DNA of 64,000 nucleotides, taken from positions 124,001 to 188,000 of the forward strand of contig NZ_JAOQJS010000002.1 in the NCBI RefSeq assembly GCF_025567345.1. Reading direction: 5' to 3'. Numbering within the stretch: position 1 is the first letter of the stretch; every line of letters starts with the position of its first letter. Shown piece by piece: positions 60,480 to 64,000 of this stretch. The notes beneath the pieces were generated by a model that saw only the letters and a list, made by a program, of their open reading frames with translations, was not told the DNA's origin and ran no database searches. The stretch comes from Coprococcus ammoniilyticus. GTDB taxonomy: Bacteria; Bacillota; Clostridia; Lachnospirales; Lachnospiraceae. A program made the position numbers and the translations under genes.

Positions 60480-61781
60480 ATGGAGAATCACATGAACAGA
60501 TTGGAAATTATTGAAATTAAAGCGAGAGAAATACTTGATTCCAGAGGAAATCCTACAGTTGAGACCGATGTTACGCTGGCATGTGGATGCAAGGGTAGGG
60601 CAATGGTTCCGTCCGGTGCATCCACCGGACAATACGAAGCGCATGAGCTTCGGGATGAAGAAAAACGTTACATGGGGCAGGGGGTTTACGGAGCCTGCAA
60701 CAATGTAAATAACAGAATTGCAGATAAACTGATCGGAATGGATGTAACAAGACAGATTGATATTGACCGTATTATGATCGAGGCAGATGGAACTGAGAAT
60801 AAGACACGATATGGTGCAAATGCCATGCTGAGTGTATCCCTTGCCTGTGCCAAGGCGGCTTCGCTGGCACTTGGAATGCCGCTTTACCGGTATCTTGGCG
60901 GAGTAAATGCAAAGCGTCTTCCGGTTCCGATGATGAATATATTAAATGGTGGAAAGCATGCGGATAATACTGTTGATTTTCAGGAGTTTATGATTGCTCC
61001 GGTAGGTGCAGAATCCTTTAAGGAGGCAATGGAGATCGCCTGTGAGATTTATCATACGCTGAAGATTGAATTGAATGTCAGAAATTTGAGCACAGGAGTT
61101 GGAGATGAAGGTGGATTTGCACCGAATCTTGCAACCACATATGAAGTACTGGATCTGTTAGTAGAGGCAATCGCAAAGGCCGGGTATAATCCGGGAGTCG
61201 ATGTACAGATCGCAATGGATGCGGCAGCATCGGAATTATATGATGTAGCTTCTGACCGATATGTCTTTCCGGGAGAATCCCGGATGACCGGAAAGGAAAT
61301 CCGAAGAAATTCAGAGGAGATGGTCCAGTTCTATGAGGATCTGGTGACAAGATATCCGATTTATTCAATCGAAGACGGACTGGATGAGAATGATATGAAT
61401 GGCTGGAAGGTTTTGACCTACCGGCTTGGAAATCGTATCCAGTTAGTTGGAGATGATCTCTTTGTTACAAATAAAAAACGACTGAAAAACGGAATTGAAG
61501 ATGGAATTGCAAATTCAATCCTGGTAAAGGTGAACCAGATCGGAACTCTGACAGAGGCAATGGATGCTGTGGAAACGGCTCATAAAGCCGGATATTCGTC
61601 GGTGATTTCCCATCGGTCCGGGGAAACAGAGGATACATTTATTGCGGATCTGGCTGTGGCTATGAATTGCGGACAGATCAAGACCGGAGCACCAGCCAGA
61701 AGCGAACGTACAGCGAAATACAACCAGCTTCTACGGATTGAAGAGGAGCTTGGCAAAAATTCCATATACGGAATGGAATGA
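60480..61781 (+). CDS. eno: Enolase
   Basis: 433 residues from ATG 60480 (GAAAGG upstream); ATG 60492 (MNRLEI) with its own GGAGA is almost as good. It dehydrates 2-phosphoglycerate to phosphoenolpyruvate. Conserved features are EIKAREILDSRGNPTVETDV, GASTGQYEAHELRDE, MMNILNGGKHADNTVDFQEFMI, GDEGGFAPN, SIEDGLDENDMNGWK, QLVGDDLFVTN, and SHRSGETEDTFIADLAVA. Unlike gap, pgk and tpiA, its codons are not biased to CCA and TCA; CCG and TCC occur, so it may be expressed less or be a second paralogue. It ends seven bases from the convergent tmcAL with no terminator between. Confidence 0.97.
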   Translation: MENHMNRLEIIEIKAREILDSRGNPTVETDVTLACGCKGRAMVPSGASTGQYEAHELRDEEKRYMGQGVYGACNNVNNRIADKLIGMDVTRQIDIDRIMIEADGTENKTRYGANAMLSVSLACAKAASLALGMPLYRYLGGVNAKRLPVPMMNILNGGKHADNTVDFQEFMIAPVGAESFKEAMEIACEIYHTLKIELNVRNLSTGVGDEGGFAPNLATTYEVLDLLVEAIAKAGYNPGVDVQIAMDAAASELYDVASDRYVFPGESRMTGKEIRRNSEEMVQFYEDLVTRYPIYSIEDGLDENDMNGWKVLTYRLGNRIQLVGDDLFVTNKKRLKNGIEDGIANSILVKVNQIGTLTEAMDAVETAHKAGYSSVISHRSGETEDTFIADLAVAMNCGQIKTGAPARSERTAKYNQLLRIEEELGKNSIYGME

Positions 61782-61788
61782 TCACCAA

Positions 61789-63036
61789 TTAAGAACGAAC
61801 AGGAAGCCGGGCGGTAAAATCGTCCGGTAATTCTGTTTTATAGGCGGCATAGACAGCAGTGTTATATAAGCGCGTTGCTTTGATATCCTGTTCAAATAGT
61901 AAACGGCCGGCATCGGAAAGGAAACGGATGCCATCTGCCGGCTTTGTAAAGACAGGAAGGTCACTGTTTCTCTTAATCTGACGAATCACATCGGATCCGG
62001 ATCGGTTCAACGCAAGAATATGTCCATAGTGATTCCAACCGCTTTCTTTATACATGGACATAGTATTCTTCCGGATGTCCAGAATAAAATGCAGCAATGC
62101 ACGGTTGATCCTTGTCTGGGTAAGATCTTTGGATTTTAAGGATTCAGCAATTGCAGCATATGACTGCAGAAGTTTTGTTTTCTTCAGTTTGTTATAGAGT
62201 CCCTCTGTCATATCGACGGTATCGGGAGCATCGTTCTGCATAATCAGACAGTACTGCAGAATAGATGTTAAGTGATCTTCAAAAATCGGATAGGTATGCA
62301 GATAGTCTGTCTTTAACAGGTCGGCAGAAGCGGTTGGAAGAACCTGGTAAAAGGTTTTAAATAATGCATCCGGTTCTGAGATATGGGCCAGACAGGTTTC
62401 CTGTAATAAATGGCGGATCGCGGAAGCTGAACAGATCGATCCCGTGATATCCTCACTGTTATATCCTGCGGAGGTTCTTTTTATGATATATGGTTTTATA
62501 GAGGAATGTGTTTTCTTCAGCGCTGAGAGATATTCGACTGCAAGGATGTTGTTTGGTTCCTTCAGAAGATCAGCACCGGCAGGGCAACAGCTCTTTATGG
62601 CATCTGCCCGTGCTGACGGATAGGACATTCCTTCTGCCAGATTTTTTTTCAGACATGCGGAAAATGAGGCTGGTTCATCGATCAGAATTTCAGCTACAGA
62701 TTCCAGAAGAGACAGATCATCACATTCCGCACCAAAAACCAGATAATCTACAGTGTTCAGTTTGTTCAGAAGGTCGACACCCGCATAAGCAAAATCCCTT
62801 GCACTTGCTGTTGCATAGACAACCGGAAGCTCAAATACCGCATCGACTCCGGAGGCAACAGCCATTTCGGCACGCATAAATTTGTTGCAGACAGCAGGAA
62901 GTCCTCTTTGAAGAAAATTACCGCTCATAACAGAAATAATATGGGAACAGTCAAGTTCGGAACGGGTCTGTTCGATCTGGTAGCGATGTCCATTGTGAAA
63001 TGGATTATATTCTGTAATGATACCTGCAGTCAGCAT
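61789..63036 (-). CDS. tmcAL: tRNA(Met) cytidine acetate ligase TmcAL
   Basis: 415 residues with AGGAGG before the ATG. It uses ATP and acetate to acetylate cytidine 34 of elongator tRNA-Met, improving decoding accuracy. The nucleotidyltransferase signature GIITEYNPFHNGHRYQIEQ (5-23) is the best clue, supported by SGNFLQRGLPAVCNKFMRAEMAV, FELPVVYATASARDFAYAGV, and KEPNNILAVEYLSAL. The family name in Firmicutes was YlbM. It is divergent from recA. Confidence 0.94.
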   Translation of the reverse strand: MLTAGIITEYNPFHNGHRYQIEQTRSELDCSHIISVMSGNFLQRGLPAVCNKFMRAEMAVASGVDAVFELPVVYATASARDFAYAGVDLLNKLNTVDYLVFGAECDDLSLLESVAEILIDEPASFSACLKKNLAEGMSYPSARADAIKSCCPAGADLLKEPNNILAVEYLSALKKTHSSIKPYIIKRTSAGYNSEDITGSICSASAIRHLLQETCLAHISEPDALFKTFYQVLPTASADLLKTDYLHTYPIFEDHLTSILQYCLIMQNDAPDTVDMTEGLYNKLKKTKLLQSYAAIAESLKSKDLTQTRINRALLHFILDIRKNTMSMYKESGWNHYGHILALNRSGSDVIRQIKRNSDLPVFTKPADGIRFLSDAGRLLFEQDIKATRLYNTAVYAAYKTELPDDFTARLPVRS

Positions 63037-63117
63037 AAAAATTCCTCCTGAAATAAAATATATTTTCTAAATTATATTTTATATTTTTTCTTCTGTAAAG
63101 TATGATATAATTGGAAT

Positions 63118-63164
63118 GTGCATGAAGGTAGGGCGTTGTCCCTGTGGTTTTGATGCACTTTTTT
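63118..63164 (+). terminator. Hairpin with T run, upstream of recA
   Basis: GTGCAT (63118-63123) pairs with ATGCAC (63153-63158), GGGC with GTCCC inside, followed by TTTTTT. A TATAAT lies just 7 bp before it (63106-63111), so if that -10 is used the transcript would be only about 50 bases. It may equally be an isolated terminator or an sRNA. Confidence 0.6.
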
Positions 63165-63270
63165 ATTGCGTTTTTCAAAATGATGTACAATATTTTACAC
63201 ATAGCAGATAGTAAGATATAGAAAAAGGCTGTTAGAAATGAAAAATATCCGTAAGATCATAGATTAAGGA

Positions 63271-63325
63271 TTGACATTTCGATAAAAGTTGAGTAGTATA
63301 ATAACAGGAATCGAACATTTGTTTA
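63271..63325 (+). promoter_or_regulatory. recA promoter and LexA (SOS) box
   Basis: TTGACA (63271-63276) lies 17 bp before TAGTAT (63294-63299), and a TATAAT overlaps this hexamer by three bases at 63297-63302. CGAACATTTGTTTA (63312-63325) fits the Firmicute LexA box CGAAC-N4-GTTCG at most positions (GAAC-N4-GTTT), just downstream of the -10, which would block transcription until LexA is cleaved. Confidence 0.75.
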
Positions 63326-63342
63326 TGGAGGTAGTTTGAAAG

Positions 63343-64000
63343 ATGATTAAAGATGATGATAAGAAGAAAGCGCTGGATGCAGCATTAGCACAGATTGAGA
63401 AGCAGTATGGTAAGGGATCCGTTATGAAGCTTGGTGATTCTTCTGCCAATATGAATATAGAAGTAATACCAACAGGATCATTAAGCCTTGATATTGCACT
63501 TGGACTTGGTGGAGTTCCGAGAGGAAGAATTATAGAAGTATTCGGACCTGAGTCCAGTGGTAAGACAACAGTTGCATTACATATTGTTGCAGAGATACAG
63601 AAACGTGGCGGTATTGCAGGCTTTATCGATGCAGAACATGCATTGGATCCTGTATATGCGAAGAATATCGGTGTCAATATTGATGACCTCTATATCTCGC
63701 AACCGGATTGCGGTGAACAGGCACTTGAGATCACAGAGACAATGGTGCGCTCCGGTGCAGTAGATGTGATCATTGTCGATTCGGTTGCAGCCCTTGTTCC
63801 AAAGGCAGAAATCGATGGTGAGATGGGAGATTCTCATATGGGGCTTCATGCAAGACTGATGTCACAGGCACTACGTAAGCTGACTGCAGTCGTAAGCAAA
63901 ACAAATTGTGTTGTAATATTCATCAATCAGCTTCGTGAGAAAGTTGGTGTTGTATTTGGTAATCCGGAAGTAACAACCGGTGGACGTGCATTGAAGTTCT
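63343..64000 (+). CDS. recA: RecA recombinase (3' truncated by window end)
   Basis: The first 219 codons from ATG 63343, GGAGG upstream; the gene continues past the window. RecA forms filaments on single-stranded DNA for strand exchange and triggers LexA self-cleavage. Visible features are IPTGSLSLDIALG, the Walker A GPESSGKTTVALHIVAEIQ (about 66-84), DAEHALDPVYA, Walker B VIIVDSVAALVPKAEI, MSQALRKL, and NQLREKVGVVFGNPE. The stretch ends at TTGGRALKF in loop L2. Confidence 0.97.
   Translation, partial: MIKDDDKKKALDAALAQIEKQYGKGSVMKLGDSSANMNIEVIPTGSLSLDIALGLGGVPRGRIIEVFGPESSGKTTVALHIVAEIQKRGGIAGFIDAEHALDPVYAKNIGVNIDDLYISQPDCGEQALEITETMVRSGAVDVIIVDSVAALVPKAEIDGEMGDSHMGLHARLMSQALRKLTAVVSKTNCVVIFINQLREKVGVVFGNPEVTTGGRALKF

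Noticed and set aside
1..64000. CRISPR arrays, insertion sequences, integrases, rRNA
   Set aside because: No regularly spaced repeats with unique spacers, no transposase-like motifs, and no rRNA sequences were seen.

Overview
The window is chromosomal DNA of a low-to-moderate-GC, spore-former-lineage Clostridia, most likely a butyrate-producing Lachnospiraceae (Coprococcus/Roseburia/Butyrivibrio-like). The evidence is a thl-crt-hbd-bcd-etfB-etfA butyryl-CoA gene set, a forespore sigma factor (SigG), Gram-positive Shine-Dalgarno sites before nearly every gene, and B. subtilis-type ThyA, TmcAL and LexA-box features. I see no phage, insertion sequence, integrase or CRISPR array.

Layout. 1-4.7 kb: end of a surface protein with an Ig-like domain, a divergent YczE-like membrane protein/LysR pair around a palindromic operator, and a cytoplasmic GH13 glycosidase. 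4.9-11.6 kb: a large tubulin/FtsZ-superfamily protein, a Sfp-type phosphopantetheinyl transferase, an XRE regulator, prfC and sigG, then a 186-bp inverted-repeat element that looks like a structured RNA. 11.7-19.4 kb: argH with a small downstream gene (minus strand), a transglutaminase-like protein, a DUF1700-like membrane protein, a tRNA-Val/tRNA-Met operon, ispF with a cysteine tail, a GNAT acetyltransferase, small membrane proteins and queH. 19.4-29.1 kb: carAB, a CBS-type manganese pyrophosphatase, a HAD phosphatase, a YhcC-type radical SAM protein, two XRE regulators and thyA, separated by 22-bp phased repeats.

29.1-38.6 kb is the most unusual part: a YbjQ-like protein fused to a zinc ribbon, a rhomboid protease, a very acidic TPR-like protein, a giant coiled-coil protein ending in what looks like a degenerate AAA+ domain, and an MreB homologue without mreC or mreD. 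With the tubulin-like protein at 4.9 kb these are candidates for an undescribed envelope or cytoskeletal system.

38.6-64 kb is mostly core metabolism. A YgiQ-type radical SAM protein precedes the butyrate operon, which converts two acetyl-CoA to butyryl-CoA with Bcd-Etf electron bifurcation. Next come a MATE exporter with a structured leader, nifS-nifU-mnmA for tRNA thiolation and Fe-S assembly, and a PHP histidinol phosphatase. Lower glycolysis follows (gap, pgk, tpiA, gpmI, eno), interrupted by a two-gene polysaccharide ABC exporter and by mscL with a zinc ribbon. TmcAL (minus strand) and a truncated recA with a LexA-box-like site close the window. The butyrate and gap-pgk-tpiA genes prefer CCA and TCA codons where neighbours use CCG and TCC, which fits high expression rather than transfer.
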